From IMG/VR virus record IMGVR_UViG_3300013126_000067, positions 1 through 43,743 of that record: 43,743 nt of DNA. One strand, given 5' to 3'. Each line of letters opens with the position of its first letter. Positions within the stretch are counted from its first letter, which is position 1. The position numbers were made by a program, and so were the translations under genes. The notes under the pieces are model-generated. The model worked only from the letters and a program-made list of their open reading frames with translations. It was not told the origin of the DNA and made no database searches. Shown here one piece after another: positions 6,327-17,032 of the stretch. The stretch is from a virus.

Positions 6327-8081
6327 TTATGTGCAGAGGATGCTGATTATAAATGCTCCGTCACCCATGCCTATCATGTCTTCACCTGCCTGAATTGTTA
6401 TAATATTACAATCTGTTTTAAACAATGGTATGGGCAAAGGTGTATCTCCCTGAATAACATCAAGAATGGCTAATTGTTGCAAATATAATTCATACAAACA
6501 GCGATTAATTGTGTCGCTTTGGTAATTTTCATTATTTCCAATAAAATTATTACAAGTGACTGCCAAATCAGGATTGGATAAAACCGAATCATCAGTATAG
6601 ATATTTTTTACAAATTTGTAACTTTCAAAAATATCCTGATTGTTCATTTGAATATCAACGGCAGATAAAGGAAGAAACGGATCCAGATCAAACTTGAATC
6701 GTTGCCGCGCCTGATTCAAAAGAATATAATTGTTGTTGATCAGCTTGCTTATGCTTTTGTTGAAAACAAAACTTTGTGAATATTCGTCATCTTCCACATG
6801 TATCTGGTCCGGGGAGAATATTTCAAAATCATAAGAATACAGCATGTTGTTTGTTGTGTTAGGTTCCAAAAATCTGAAAAACTGCCCACCCGAAAGATTT
6901 GTTCCAAGAGTTGTCAGGGAGAACAATAAAATATCATCCACATTTTCATTCAAATAAAGATCCACTGCCTGTAAACTATAATTTTTTATATTATCTTTGG
7001 CCAAATTATATTTTCCAATTTTTGTTGTGGGTCGGGAAAAATACTTTTTGTATAGTGATTTGTTCGTTAGAATATAAAAAATATTTTCATTTTCTTTGCT
7101 GAAAACATATTTTTCCGAATATTCTCCGGATGAAGTTTCTTCGGAAAAATCTATGATTTTGTATGTGGAATCTGAAATATTAACTATAATGATTTTGTTT
7201 TCTTTGGCCAAAAGAAATATTTCAGTTAAATTTGTGAACTGATTTTTGTGAAGCTTAATGTCAATAATTGTATATGTGGAAAATAACTTTTTAAGTATGA
7301 GCGAATATCTCCAATTCAATTGATCATCAAAAAATTTCAGACAGGAATTTCCACTGTCCATCACAACTAATGTGGAAAGGTATAAATCGGCAGCAAACGG
7401 ATTATTGAATTCATTGTTGTCATATCTTCCACCCTGACCACCTATGATTTTTTTGACATAACGTTTGTTGAATTTTACGTTTTCGCCCCCAATAAAACCC
7501 TCAACATCATAAAGAATTACTTCATTGTTAACAGAATCCACAACATACAAATCATTTCCTTCAAGAATTAGATCTGTTATATTTCCGTTTCTCAACTGTG
7601 TTTGCTCATCCACATAAATGCTGGAAAGAATTATATTAAAAGTGCTATACTCTTTATTAAATTTTGTAAAAAATATGGTTTGTCCCTGTGAAGCTATCAG
7701 CACTCGATTTTGATTATCGGTTGTTGGTGCTACCACAAAATCCTGAATATAATCCAAAGCAGACAATCCAACATTTAAAAAAGATGAGCCGCTTGTATTG
7801 GGTGTTGTGGTGAAATTCCATTTGATTTGGTTTTGTCCGGAAGGAACACCCAGCCATTGTGTGTATGAATATGGAATTTGATTTGTGAGAATTTTTGTTC
7901 TCGAGTAAAGATGCAAAAGGTTTTTATACAAATAATTCAACCGAATATTCAAAGCTCCTGCCACACTAAGTTCATTCACAGGAATCTGAATTTTATCAAA
8001 TTTATAAGGCAAAGTGACAAAATCACCAACTACCCGGTCAAAAATTAGGTTTTCGTTTTGAAACGATTCAGAGATTTTCAT
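6327..8081 (-). CDS. Large virion protein with NHL-like beta-propeller
   Basis: 584 residues when started at ATG 8081, which overlaps the upstream stop as TAATG and has GGAGGG 10 nt upstream. The in-frame ATG at 8099 lies inside that ribosome-binding site. Residues about 170-400 show repeated blades such as ILEGNDLYVVDSVNNEVILYD and DLYLSTLVVMDSGNSCLKFFD, resembling NHL/WD-like propellers. The C-terminal region is helical (CLYELYLQQLAILDVIQ). Probably a baseplate-peripheral or fibre-network protein, by its place among similar genes. No named family recognised. Confidence 0.8.
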   Translation of the reverse strand: MKISESFQNENLIFDRVVGDFVTLPYKFDKIQIPVNELSVAGALNIRLNYLYKNLLHLYSRTKILTNQIPYSYTQWLGVPSGQNQIKWNFTTTPNTSGSSFLNVGLSALDYIQDFVVAPTTDNQNRVLIASQGQTIFFTKFNKEYSTFNIILSSIYVDEQTQLRNGNITDLILEGNDLYVVDSVNNEVILYDVEGFIGGENVKFNKRYVKKIIGGQGGRYDNNEFNNPFAADLYLSTLVVMDSGNSCLKFFDDQLNWRYSLILKKLFSTYTIIDIKLHKNQFTNLTEIFLLAKENKIIIVNISDSTYKIIDFSEETSSGEYSEKYVFSKENENIFYILTNKSLYKKYFSRPTTKIGKYNLAKDNIKNYSLQAVDLYLNENVDDILLFSLTTLGTNLSGGQFFRFLEPNTTNNMLYSYDFEIFSPDQIHVEDDEYSQSFVFNKSISKLINNNYILLNQARQRFKFDLDPFLPLSAVDIQMNNQDIFESYKFVKNIYTDDSVLSNPDLAVTCNNFIGNNENYQSDTINRCLYELYLQQLAILDVIQGDTPLPIPLFKTDCNIITIQAGEDMIGMGDGAFIISILCT

Positions 8082-11000
8082 TATAAATTTTCCCTCCAAA
8101 CCAAATTTCGTATTTCAGTCATGTAAGGAAGGTTGTTCAACAATATGGTATTTAATTGTTTTTGAATGTATGCTCGGGCATTTTCATCCGTAATTTTTGA
8201 ATTGTTTATGGATATATCTATTGCCGGAGATTTATGGTATGGAATTCTTTGCCGGAAAAACTTTTCAATTGTATCTGTATAGTTTCTGTTTTCAGAAGGT
8301 AGGTTAAGCATCAAAGGCTGAATATTTTTTGAATATTTTTGCATGAGTCTGATAGTGTAATAATCCAAAGATTTTGTGAAGAAAAACACATCTCGAATAT
8401 CCATGTTTTTTACTGTGAATGCATTCTCTATTTTTAATTTGTCATACAAATTAATACCGGCAAAATATTGAGTGGCCCCATATGTAAGAGGTTCATTAAC
8501 AATTTGACTCAACGTATATTTTCCCGGACTAAAAGTTTTGGAATCCACTATTTGTCCGTCCACAAATAAAACACAATTTCCGGCTACAGAATCAAATGAT
8601 AAAGCAAATTCATGATAACCAAATTTTAACTGAGTAGCATCAAACGAAAGATTTAATTCTTCAGAAGCTTCTGAAGGATAAGCATTGGGTAGGTTAATTC
8701 TTATGCTTATTCCATTTTCTGGATAAATTTGATTTAAAACTTCATGATTATACACTGAATTTGTTGTGGGTACATTAAAACAAGCGGAAACTGGATAATT
8801 CAATACAACTACATCTTCATTAGTCACCAAAGTTTTTGTGTCTATGAGTGCAACCGATCCGGTCGAATTAGTACTTGAACAAATTGCATATACTGTTGAA
8901 ATGTTTTCCCCGGCAACATAAGTGGAACTAAAATCACTGGCTATCACGTTTGTTGCACTCACAGGAAGTCTGAATGTGTTAATCACAAATCCTGCAGAAT
9001 TGTGGACGTAGCATGTTGAATTGTTATCAAAAATAAAGAAATTTAAATTGTTGTCTATAGTAAAGGTTGTGACAGTACCACTGCTATTATAAAATCTTGT
9101 TTCAATATTGTTTGTACTGACATTCCATTCTTTTATTTCTCCATTAGATTTGTAAAATATTCTGACTTGTTCTCGTATTTCTGAATCATTACCATCCAAG
9201 ATATAAATGGCGTTGCCTATTTTTTTCAAAGATTTTGCACTGACCATGGGTGTTGTTGAATAGTATCTGGTCAAATTATTAAATCCAAACTGTTCGGTTC
9301 TGCGGTTATAGGAGACAAAATCGCCAGCAGGTGAAACCAAGAAATATGTACTTGAAGTGTCAGAATAGTGTGAAATTGCAGAGGAAAGAGGATTGTATTG
9401 TGAACTATCCAGTATGGTGTTTTGTGAATTTATTTGGAACAATTCTCCTGTGTTGTCTAAAACAAAATAATCATCCAAACTTTCTATTTGAACCACATCC
9501 AAAAGAGGATTATTGAACTGTATTGTATCCAATAACGTCCATTCAGAATTGTAAATTTTTAAAATATTACCATCTATGACACGAACAAATGGGGTTACAG
9601 CTCGGTCTGAATAAACACCGATTCCTGTATTTTTGTAATTGCCCACAATTTCGTGTCCAAATGGTTGATTGAAATCTTTGCTTCCTATTGTGAAGAAAAA
9701 TGTGAATCTATTATCAAAACTTTTGCTGTTGATGGTTTCATTTATGGCATATTCATTACCTAAAAATTTATAAACACCATTTTCTGGGGCCAAAATGGTT
9801 CCATTTGTTTGAATATATTGGTCAATTCCATTGAATAATATGGAAGAATCATTTTTCAAAATATATTCATTAATGTCTTGTTTGCCTATCCGGTAGTAAG
9901 CATAAAGAGTGTAAGGTTCAAATGTCATCTGACTTTTTACATCAAATATCTCTGTGGGAACTGACACCTGATTTGTTATGCAATCATAGTAACTCTCGTA
10001 TGCAAAAACATCGTTGGCAGAAAATGCCATCTGCCTAGTAGTTTTGTTTGGAATAAAATATCTATCATACCATATTGGTCGAGTATTGGGATTGGAAGAA
10101 CCACTCAACCAAGAGCAAAGCCAAGTTCCGTTTATTTCTCCCCGAGGATTTCCGAAATTACTGGTATCTTTATAATTTGCGTTTTTCTTCCAAATTTTAT
10201 CTGAAAATTCCGGTGTATTTGAGTAAATCGCACCACATTCAGCCAAATTACTGTCATTTATGTTTACAAAATTATATTCTCCCATGTCTAGAGGAGTGTG
10301 AAAATATGTCAGTTTGCCCGGTTCAAATTTGTATTCACTAATTTTGCTTTGATAATTCTGAGAAAATCTCAAATTTCCTTTTTCTTGGGGTGCACCCGTG
10401 TTTAAGGAAATATACGATCTTACATCTTTGTTTTCTCCCAAAGAAATATTTTCTGATTTAGGTGTTAAGTTGTTTTTTTCCGTAACAAAATTATAAGGAA
10501 CTTTTTCAGATGAAATATTATTGAATTCACTGTGAAACACTATTTGGTTTTTTACCACAGAAGAATCTGCGCATGCCACGTTCAAATTATTTGTATCAAA
10601 TTCTTTTTTATAAGAAAACCAATGAGATGAAAGAGAATCAATCAAATTAAATTTTATAGGAAGAACATTAAATGTATTTTCGATTGTTAATTGAATATCG
10701 CTACCGGTCAAAGCAACAAATCCCAAAGAAGAGAATTGTCTTACCAACGTGTAAACATTGTTATTTTTTCTGTAAAATAAAGCTATGCAATTGTTAACAT
10801 CATCAAAAATATATTCAAAAGCCTGATGATACAAACTGTTTTTATCGTAGATATCAGTAGTTGATGAAAGCAAGTATACACGATTGGTTAGAAAATTAAC
10901 ATTCAAGTAATATTTTGAATTATAATATTCGTGAGAAATTCTACAAAGATTATTTGATATAAAGTCTATTTCAAAATAATAATTTGGATTTTTTGAAGCA

Positions 11001-11362
11001 AAGAAATTATTTGTGGTTATGTCCAAATAATTTGAAGACACTGAGGAAGTTATAGCCCAATAGCGTTGAGCAGTATCTTTTACATTCAACAAACCATTAC
11101 TGATGGTTGTAGTAAATCCATTTCCATTTTCAGTAGGATTTGTTAAAGAAAAAATTTTAGAAAAGTTTACAGATGATGTTAAAGCAAAGCTTGAATAATT
11201 GTTATTTTTTTGGTCAAACGTTTTTGCAAATAATTCGGGGTATGCAAAATTTATGCAAGAATCACTGAATATCTTCTGTTGTTTTGTCTGTAAATCATTG
11301 TCCTGAACATAGAAAACCTCCATGTTAGACCAGTTATTTTCGTCAAAAATCTTTACAGGCAT
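8081..11362 (-). CDS. Very large virion protein with propeller and LamG-like domains
   Basis: 1093 residues from ATG 11362. A longer frame to 11395 exists, but AATAAATA ends 5 nt before 11362 and that start clears the upstream stop. The middle (about 620-830) has propeller-like repeats such as NLNFFIFDNNSTCYVHNSAG. Residues about 880-1010 read FGYHEFALSFDSVAGNCVLFVDGQ, a concanavalin/LamG-type strand pattern used for glycan binding, then VFFFTKSLDYYTIRLMQKY. The C-terminal 80 residues are charged and helical, perhaps an anchoring segment. Likely an adhesin or receptor-binding component. Specific family not recognised. Confidence 0.8.
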   Translation of the reverse strand: MPVKIFDENNWSNMEVFYVQDNDLQTKQQKIFSDSCINFAYPELFAKTFDQKNNNYSSFALTSSVNFSKIFSLTNPTENGNGFTTTISNGLLNVKDTAQRYWAITSSVSSNYLDITTNNFFASKNPNYYFEIDFISNNLCRISHEYYNSKYYLNVNFLTNRVYLLSSTTDIYDKNSLYHQAFEYIFDDVNNCIALFYRKNNNVYTLVRQFSSLGFVALTGSDIQLTIENTFNVLPIKFNLIDSLSSHWFSYKKEFDTNNLNVACADSSVVKNQIVFHSEFNNISSEKVPYNFVTEKNNLTPKSENISLGENKDVRSYISLNTGAPQEKGNLRFSQNYQSKISEYKFEPGKLTYFHTPLDMGEYNFVNINDSNLAECGAIYSNTPEFSDKIWKKNANYKDTSNFGNPRGEINGTWLCSWLSGSSNPNTRPIWYDRYFIPNKTTRQMAFSANDVFAYESYYDCITNQVSVPTEIFDVKSQMTFEPYTLYAYYRIGKQDINEYILKNDSSILFNGIDQYIQTNGTILAPENGVYKFLGNEYAINETINSKSFDNRFTFFFTIGSKDFNQPFGHEIVGNYKNTGIGVYSDRAVTPFVRVIDGNILKIYNSEWTLLDTIQFNNPLLDVVQIESLDDYFVLDNTGELFQINSQNTILDSSQYNPLSSAISHYSDTSSTYFLVSPAGDFVSYNRRTEQFGFNNLTRYYSTTPMVSAKSLKKIGNAIYILDGNDSEIREQVRIFYKSNGEIKEWNVSTNNIETRFYNSSGTVTTFTIDNNLNFFIFDNNSTCYVHNSAGFVINTFRLPVSATNVIASDFSSTYVAGENISTVYAICSSTNSTGSVALIDTKTLVTNEDVVVLNYPVSACFNVPTTNSVYNHEVLNQIYPENGISIRINLPNAYPSEASEELNLSFDATQLKFGYHEFALSFDSVAGNCVLFVDGQIVDSKTFSPGKYTLSQIVNEPLTYGATQYFAGINLYDKLKIENAFTVKNMDIRDVFFFTKSLDYYTIRLMQKYSKNIQPLMLNLPSENRNYTDTIEKFFRQRIPYHKSPAIDISINNSKITDENARAYIQKQLNTILLNNLPYMTEIRNLVWRENL

Positions 11363-11367
11363 AAAAA

Positions 11368-11375
11368 TATTTATT
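11368..11375 (-). promoter_or_regulatory. Late promoter box AATAAATA
   Basis: On the minus strand, 5 nt before ATG 11362, overlapping the stop codon of the upstream gene (11374-11376). Predicted +1 is on the ATG. Confidence 0.6.
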
Positions 11376-12258
11376 AATATATCGGGGCAACACAACTAAT
11401 TGGAACCAAATAAGTTGGGTTGAATACATTAACACCTATCAACAATTCATTGTTTACAATCGTTAGCAGTGCACAATATGCACTTAAAGGAGGTATAACC
11501 GGATAAATTGGTTCTGATGTAATTGCCGGAAGAATCGTTATTGCAAATTCAAGAGGAGGAAGTTCCGGTCTTACTATCAAAGGTGCTGTGAAAAGATAAT
11601 CGCCCGTGCCCAAAACACCATAATGAATGTCTAACAAATTGGATCCTTGCAGAGTCAGCAAGTAGTTTCTTGCATCATTCAACAATTGATAATTTAATAT
11701 TTTATAATCCAAAATAGGATTAATTATACTTGGTTGGGTGCAGCTTAATTGCACAACAAAAACATCCACATAAAAATTTTCTCGATAACAGCTGATACTT
11801 GCCGTATATGATTCCAAGAAATTTTTTGTTGTTTCATAAACACCAGAAACTGTCGTTAACGTGGTAGTGTTCGGATTGACCAAATTAACATGGGTTTCAA
11901 CAGAGTTATCATTCAGATTTGCTGAAATTTTTTGAATTTTGTAAAGAGTTTGTTTAACTCCGGACAAAGAAAAGGTTATGATAACAGGCGCTGTGAACAA
12001 GAATTCATTTTGCTCATAGCGATGAATAACTATATTTTCAGAAGCTGAAAAATTGGACGTATACGTGTAAGCAGACAGAGGAAGGGCGGAAAGAGGTGGG
12101 TATGCGCTTAAGGACGAAAAAGTACCCGAACAAAGTATGTCGGTATATGTGAAACCATAACCAAAAATAGGATCTTTATATACATATCCGTCAATTGTTC
12201 CATAATTGACAAAATTTTCATCAGCACTGAGATAAATTATGGCCGTATTGTATCTCAT
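11374..12258 (-). CDS. Virion protein of unknown family; shares C-terminal module with upstream gene
   Basis: 294 residues, rich in Ser, Thr, Tyr and Leu, with beta-strand character and repeated LSAY/PLSAL motifs at about residues 49-65. The last 39 residues (PPLSAYCALLTIVNNELLIG and on to PISC) match the last 39 of the next upstream protein, with two conserved Cys near the same places. A CAGGAG Shine-Dalgarno overlaps the end of that upstream gene, one base before the start. It is probably co-transcribed from the box at 14216. Function unknown; a fibre accessory or adaptor is plausible. Confidence 0.75.
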   Translation of the reverse strand: MRYNTAIIYLSADENFVNYGTIDGYVYKDPIFGYGFTYTDILCSGTFSSLSAYPPLSALPLSAYTYTSNFSASENIVIHRYEQNEFLFTAPVIITFSLSGVKQTLYKIQKISANLNDNSVETHVNLVNPNTTTLTTVSGVYETTKNFLESYTASISCYRENFYVDVFVVQLSCTQPSIINPILDYKILNYQLLNDARNYLLTLQGSNLLDIHYGVLGTGDYLFTAPLIVRPELPPLEFAITILPAITSEPIYPVIPPLSAYCALLTIVNNELLIGVNVFNPTYLVPISCVAPIY

Positions 12259-12259
12259 T

Positions 12260-14209
12260 TTATGGTACTCCTGTCAAAGGACAAACAATAGGGCTGAGAA
12301 TATCAAACCCGTTAATTGAATAGAGAGGTATGCTGTTATCCACAATTTCAACCAAGGCACAATATGAGCTTAAAGGAACGACCGGAGGTTTCGGACACTG
12401 TATGGTCAACACATATCCACTCAAATCTATCTTCTTAATGTATGAAACCGGCAACGGAGTCAGCAAGGCAATTGCACAAGGAGGTACGACTGGTGCAGGA
12501 ATATATGCAGGATCACAAGTTAAATTAAAAATGCTTATTCCATTTGTAGAACGGGCTGCCAAAATATTTCCCTTAATATCCATATTGCTTCCCAAATAAA
12601 CATTAGGGGTGAGGGATATAGGAGGGTATGTTTTGATTAATGTCAGAGATTCATTTGAAACAGAATATTCATAAACATCAATTAGCCCTGCATTTGAATT
12701 TAATGAAACTGTGTTTCCGGGGCGAGAAATTGCCAGTGTGTCATTTTTAATAACCATTCCTGTTCCAAATCGGGCATCTGAATTTTGTCCTGTGGATAAT
12801 TGAACTGAGTAGGACCAAACATTTGTAGATGAATTTTTAGTGAAAACAAATACAGATCCATCCGATGTGTTCAAACATGTTTTTAATGGAGAACTTATTG
12901 CCGCAAAATAGTCACCTACAGCTATCCCATAACCAAATCTTTCGGCGGCATTTGAAATGCCTGATAGATAAAAAACGCTAGTATAATTGGTGAAGTCTGT
13001 ACTTTCAAAAATCTGAGCAGATCCATCTATGTAAGAAATTATTCCTTTATTATTCTTGAACCTTATGTTTGTGGGTATGGAAGATAATCCTGTCAATGTA
13101 TTTGCATGATTCCAATTGTAATTGGTTCTTTTGTAAATTTCCACTGATGACAATGTGGAAAGGTACAAATAATCATTATCAATACTTCCATGCATTCCAA
13201 ATCCTGAAACATTATTAGAATAGACCGTATATTCTTTAATGACATTTCTTCCTAAATTTCTGTATATATCAACAGAATTGTTTACAGTATTTCTTACAAG
13301 AAGATTGTCATTTGAATTGTCCAAGAAATTTTCAACAGAAGAAAGATCGTAAACAACAGTTTGTCTAAGATCGTACGGGGCATCCAAAGATGTTGTTAAA
13401 ATATAATCTGAAAAAGATTTATTACCGGCAACTTCTGAAAATATATTATTGGAACCTAGAAAAAGTTTGGTTGTTTGACCCGTGCTAAAAACGTTGGTTC
13501 GTATAAATTGCAAACAGGTTCCCAAATTATTGTCTAAAATACTGTCAGCAACTTTGTTTTCAAATCCATAACAATCAAATTCTTTAAGTTTAAAAACGGT
13601 TGTATCATCGTTTGAAACAAAATTACAAGCGACCCGATATGCCGTATTTTTTCTTTTATCCAGATATGTTTCGGCTAGTGTAACAAAATTATCAGGATTG
13701 ACCATCTTTTGAACTTTTATCCGGCGGCCGTGATCAGTTAAAACAACCCGTATGGTTTGAAAAATAGCATTATTTTCCAAGGTATATCCTTGACCCAAGA
13801 TGACGTTGGACACTGACGAAAGATTTTCAGTAAAAGTTAAAAGAGGGTAATTGTTGGCTTCTGGTCCACGAATAGCGATTGTATTTGGATTGTTTTTATA
13901 ATCTCCGTCTGCTTTTCCATCTCCCTTTTTTGAAAAATTTCCGGTTATGTCGAGTCCTACTCCCACATAAGCACCTTTCAATCCCTCATAATTGGTTTGG
14001 GAAAATACAGACGCCCCTGCATATGGTGAATACCCTAAAGACCCGCTTGGTCCTCCTCCATAAGGAGAAATTAACGAATCCTCATAAAATGCTATGCTGA
14101 TTCCACCTGAACAGGAAGACACCGGATTAAAAACAGAAAACGTCAATGAAGCCGCTATGTCATGGCGACTATCAAATGGTGTTTCGTTGTATATCCTGTT
14201 GAATTGCAT
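12260..14209 (-). CDS. Virion protein with FG-GAP/integrin-like beta-propeller
   Basis: 649 residues. Residues about 330-560 contain FG-GAP-like blades: ERFGYGIAVGDYFAAISSP, ARFGTGMVIKNDTLAISRPG, and VYLGSNMDIKGNILAARS, each pairing a conserved G-x-x-[MIV] with a following strand. The N-terminal 240 residues have lectin-like beta character (GGISIAFYED, VVLTDHGRRIKVQK), perhaps concanavalin-like. The C-terminal 39 residues form the module shared with the next gene. ATTAAATA is 6 nt upstream. Likely a surface-exposed receptor-binding or baseplate component; no named homologue recognised. Confidence 0.8.
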   Translation of the reverse strand: MQFNRIYNETPFDSRHDIAASLTFSVFNPVSSCSGGISIAFYEDSLISPYGGGPSGSLGYSPYAGASVFSQTNYEGLKGAYVGVGLDITGNFSKKGDGKADGDYKNNPNTIAIRGPEANNYPLLTFTENLSSVSNVILGQGYTLENNAIFQTIRVVLTDHGRRIKVQKMVNPDNFVTLAETYLDKRKNTAYRVACNFVSNDDTTVFKLKEFDCYGFENKVADSILDNNLGTCLQFIRTNVFSTGQTTKLFLGSNNIFSEVAGNKSFSDYILTTSLDAPYDLRQTVVYDLSSVENFLDNSNDNLLVRNTVNNSVDIYRNLGRNVIKEYTVYSNNVSGFGMHGSIDNDYLYLSTLSSVEIYKRTNYNWNHANTLTGLSSIPTNIRFKNNKGIISYIDGSAQIFESTDFTNYTSVFYLSGISNAAERFGYGIAVGDYFAAISSPLKTCLNTSDGSVFVFTKNSSTNVWSYSVQLSTGQNSDARFGTGMVIKNDTLAISRPGNTVSLNSNAGLIDVYEYSVSNESLTLIKTYPPISLTPNVYLGSNMDIKGNILAARSTNGISIFNLTCDPAYIPAPVVPPCAIALLTPLPVSYIKKIDLSGYVLTIQCPKPPVVPLSSYCALVEIVDNSIPLYSINGFDILSPIVCPLTGVP

Positions 14210-14215
14210 ATGAAT

Positions 14216-14223
14216 TATTTAAT
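14216..14223 (-). promoter_or_regulatory. Late promoter box ATTAAATA
   Basis: On the minus strand, 6 nt before ATG 14209. Predicted leader is about 1 nt. Confidence 0.5.
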
Positions 14224-14238
14224 TGTAAATTTTCTTTG

Positions 14239-17028
14239 TCATCTTGGATCTATGTAAATAACGTGTTGGCCGCTGGCCACATATGTTATTGAGAATTGAT
14301 TTGGACCATCTTGGGCTGTTACCGAATCGTTAATTGTTGTAAAATAATGCTCGTTTGACCCGGAAAAATCATATACCAACGTTCCATAAACATCTCTTAA
14401 GTTAAGATTTTTATTTCCTGCAGACACTGTAAACACATTTGTAATTGTAGAATCACAAACAACAAATGAGGAAACTGTGCTGCTTATTGTCAACGGCAAG
14501 GTCGAAACATAATAAAAATTATAATAACTTTGTGAAGATGCTGCAAAAACCAAACTGTTAAATTGATTTTGATTTGCCACAGATGATGAATAGAAAGATA
14601 TGGCCCGAACTGTCTGATTTTTTATAATATCGTTATAATTTCTATCATAAATGAATCCACAAGGTTTTATTGTTAAAAATTGCTCCAGATTTACGCCGTT
14701 AAATGATCTTTTGAATTTGTAATTTTGAAGCAAAGGTATGCCGTTATTGTTATAACTTTTTACTAGAACACCCAGTGTTTGTGATTCGTGGTGAACATTT
14801 AGAAGACTTCTATCATTGTAAGAAGAATAATAATTTTCAGAACTTAAATTGACCACAATCGAACTTAAAGTTTGAATAGTTTCTGTCTTGGGGAAAAACT
14901 TTTCAAACTCCAAATTCTGTATGTCTGCAACTAAAATTTTAGGATAAACTATTTTTTCACTTTTGGCGGAATTGGTTTCAAACAACGTTAAAAAGCTCAA
15001 AATTATTTTTTTGTATTCGTCGTCATACCAAAAATTAGAATAATTTTCTATGGAAGAATTTTTTGTGAATTTTTCATAATATGTGTTTTTAGTATAATTT
15101 CCGTTAAACAGATTAGTTTCGAAATCAAAATTAATTTTGTCTAGAACAACGTAATTAGGAGTTTCCAAAATTACAGTGTTAAAGATCAGATCAAAATCTA
15201 CCAGAGAATTTTGCAGTTCTGTTCTTACGTTTATTGGATATTTTACAAAAATTCCACTTAATGCCGCACTCAAAGGTAAAACGCTGCTGTCATCATACAA
15301 ACGAACAAACACCTGACCTAATTGTATATTTTGCTTTTCGTAAAGAGAAGAAAGTGGTGTTGAGCGGATAGAAAATAAATCCGTAGATGATGGATAATGT
15401 AAAGAAGTAGAAATTGCAGAATAACTGTTTGTTAATGAATTTTTAAATAATCCGTAATGATTTCCAAAAATATCTGTTTTATATTTTGTTAATATTCCTT
15501 TATTATACAAAAGATATTTTTTACGTTCGTCCAAAGGATAGAAGTCATCTCCGCTAAAATCAAAAACGTCTTTATTTCTCCAGATTATGCGGTCATCCCA
15601 AAAATCTTGATAATCTGATATTCTGGAAATACCATCATCTCCGTCTTCATAAATTTCAGTTTTTCCGGTGTAAGGATAGAACTTGTGAATTTTAGGATTA
15701 GAATATATTTTACCAAAAGCATAGTCATTTGACCAATCAAAACGATTCCATTGAAGATCGGTTTGATAATCTATTCCACTAAGAGATTGGTCATACAAAG
15801 ATAATCCAGAAGCATTAGAACCAACTTCAGGATCGGGTATAACAAGAATTTCACTGGAAGATAATTGTCTTGAGAAAGAATATTCTTTTTTATATGTATT
15901 CCAAAACAAAAGACCCAAATTGTCTTTAGTAAAGAAATTACCCAAATATTTTTCACGCTGGGCCCGCACTATTTCCGGAACATGTGCAACAGTAGGAAAT
16001 CTTCTGTTTAAAATGTTTTGATACGGGGCTTCTGGAGTCAAAACATAACCACTAACCGGACTAATAAGTTCTCGTCCTGTCAAAGCGAGTAGCTTATTTC
16101 CTAAATTTTTTTGATATAATTTTGTATATTCAAAAACATTTGTGTTTGTTGCAGTCGCATTATTATCATAATTTTGAAAATCTCTTCCATCCAAATATGT
16201 GTAATTTGTTGTTGAAAGTGGGAAATTTACAGAAAAATTAGTGAAACCCAGTTCCTGCAAAAAGAACGGATATGATTCAATAGCGTTTATGATTGCTTGA
16301 TCCAAATCAAATATAGGCGTGTCGTCTACCTTGGTTGAATCTAAACCAAAAAATTCTATTCTTTCAGGGTCTTGTACACCATAGGTTTCATAATTGGATC
16401 CGGGTTGGATATCATAATAATACTGCTGGTTATCATAAGCATCATTAATTTGAACATGAAGATCAGGTAAAACCGATGAAAGAGGGGGTAAATTTACACC
16501 CAAAGGTTCAAATTCATTGGTTTGAAGAATAGAAACAATCGCTTTTTTAACAATTGTTTCAACGCCAAAATCACTTCCCTTTAAATTGGCTCGAACAACT
16601 CCCGACGTTAATGTATCACGATTTTGTGCATAGTATTGACAAATCTTTTTTATCTTTTTAGTGAAAAATGGAATGGCAACATCCAACGATTGATTGTCAT
16701 CGAAATTAAGGTTGGCTAAAAATCTGCGTTCATCCGGGGAAGAATATTTTAAACTTATTTCTTTAAGCAAATTTATATATTGAAGTCGAACATATGCAGT
16801 TTTGTCGGATTTCTTTACGTTTTTATAATCAAACCAATCACTCAAATATTTGTTGTAACTGGATATGTAAGCAGAGGTGTCTGTGCTGGATATCTTTAAA
16901 TTTTTAAGCCAATCTATAAGTGAATAGGCAGAATTAAAATCCCCCGGAACATCTGTATTGTCCGGATTCAGAACAGAATTATTTGGAATATAATTTTCCA
17001 AATTTGAAGATGTGAAATCACTTGCCAT
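14239..17028 (-). CDS. Large conserved-type virion protein, probable baseplate component
   Basis: 929 residues from ATG 17028, four bases after the upstream stop. A longer start at 17046 would overlap that gene. The N-terminal 150 residues are helical: an N-K-Y-L-S-D-W segment, then YVRLQYINLLKEISLKYSSP, ERRFLANLNFDD and IPFFTKKIKKICQYY. I recall a similar pattern in large structural proteins of other T4-like phages but cannot name the family. The middle is rich in aromatic and Asp residues, and the C-terminal 120 residues look beta-rich. Position next to gp6 corresponds to the T4 gp7-gp8 region, so a wedge role is inferred. Confidence 0.75.
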   Translation of the reverse strand: MASDFTSSNLENYIPNNSVLNPDNTDVPGDFNSAYSLIDWLKNLKISSTDTSAYISSYNKYLSDWFDYKNVKKSDKTAYVRLQYINLLKEISLKYSSPDERRFLANLNFDDNQSLDVAIPFFTKKIKKICQYYAQNRDTLTSGVVRANLKGSDFGVETIVKKAIVSILQTNEFEPLGVNLPPLSSVLPDLHVQINDAYDNQQYYYDIQPGSNYETYGVQDPERIEFFGLDSTKVDDTPIFDLDQAIINAIESYPFFLQELGFTNFSVNFPLSTTNYTYLDGRDFQNYDNNATATNTNVFEYTKLYQKNLGNKLLALTGRELISPVSGYVLTPEAPYQNILNRRFPTVAHVPEIVRAQREKYLGNFFTKDNLGLLFWNTYKKEYSFSRQLSSSEILVIPDPEVGSNASGLSLYDQSLSGIDYQTDLQWNRFDWSNDYAFGKIYSNPKIHKFYPYTGKTEIYEDGDDGISRISDYQDFWDDRIIWRNKDVFDFSGDDFYPLDERKKYLLYNKGILTKYKTDIFGNHYGLFKNSLTNSYSAISTSLHYPSSTDLFSIRSTPLSSLYEKQNIQLGQVFVRLYDDSSVLPLSAALSGIFVKYPINVRTELQNSLVDFDLIFNTVILETPNYVVLDKINFDFETNLFNGNYTKNTYYEKFTKNSSIENYSNFWYDDEYKKIILSFLTLFETNSAKSEKIVYPKILVADIQNLEFEKFFPKTETIQTLSSIVVNLSSENYYSSYNDRSLLNVHHESQTLGVLVKSYNNNGIPLLQNYKFKRSFNGVNLEQFLTIKPCGFIYDRNYNDIIKNQTVRAISFYSSSVANQNQFNSLVFAASSQSYYNFYYVSTLPLTISSTVSSFVVCDSTITNVFTVSAGNKNLNLRDVYGTLVYDFSGSNEHYFTTINDSVTAQDGPNQFSITYVASGQHVIYIDPR

Positions 17029-17032
17029 AAAA

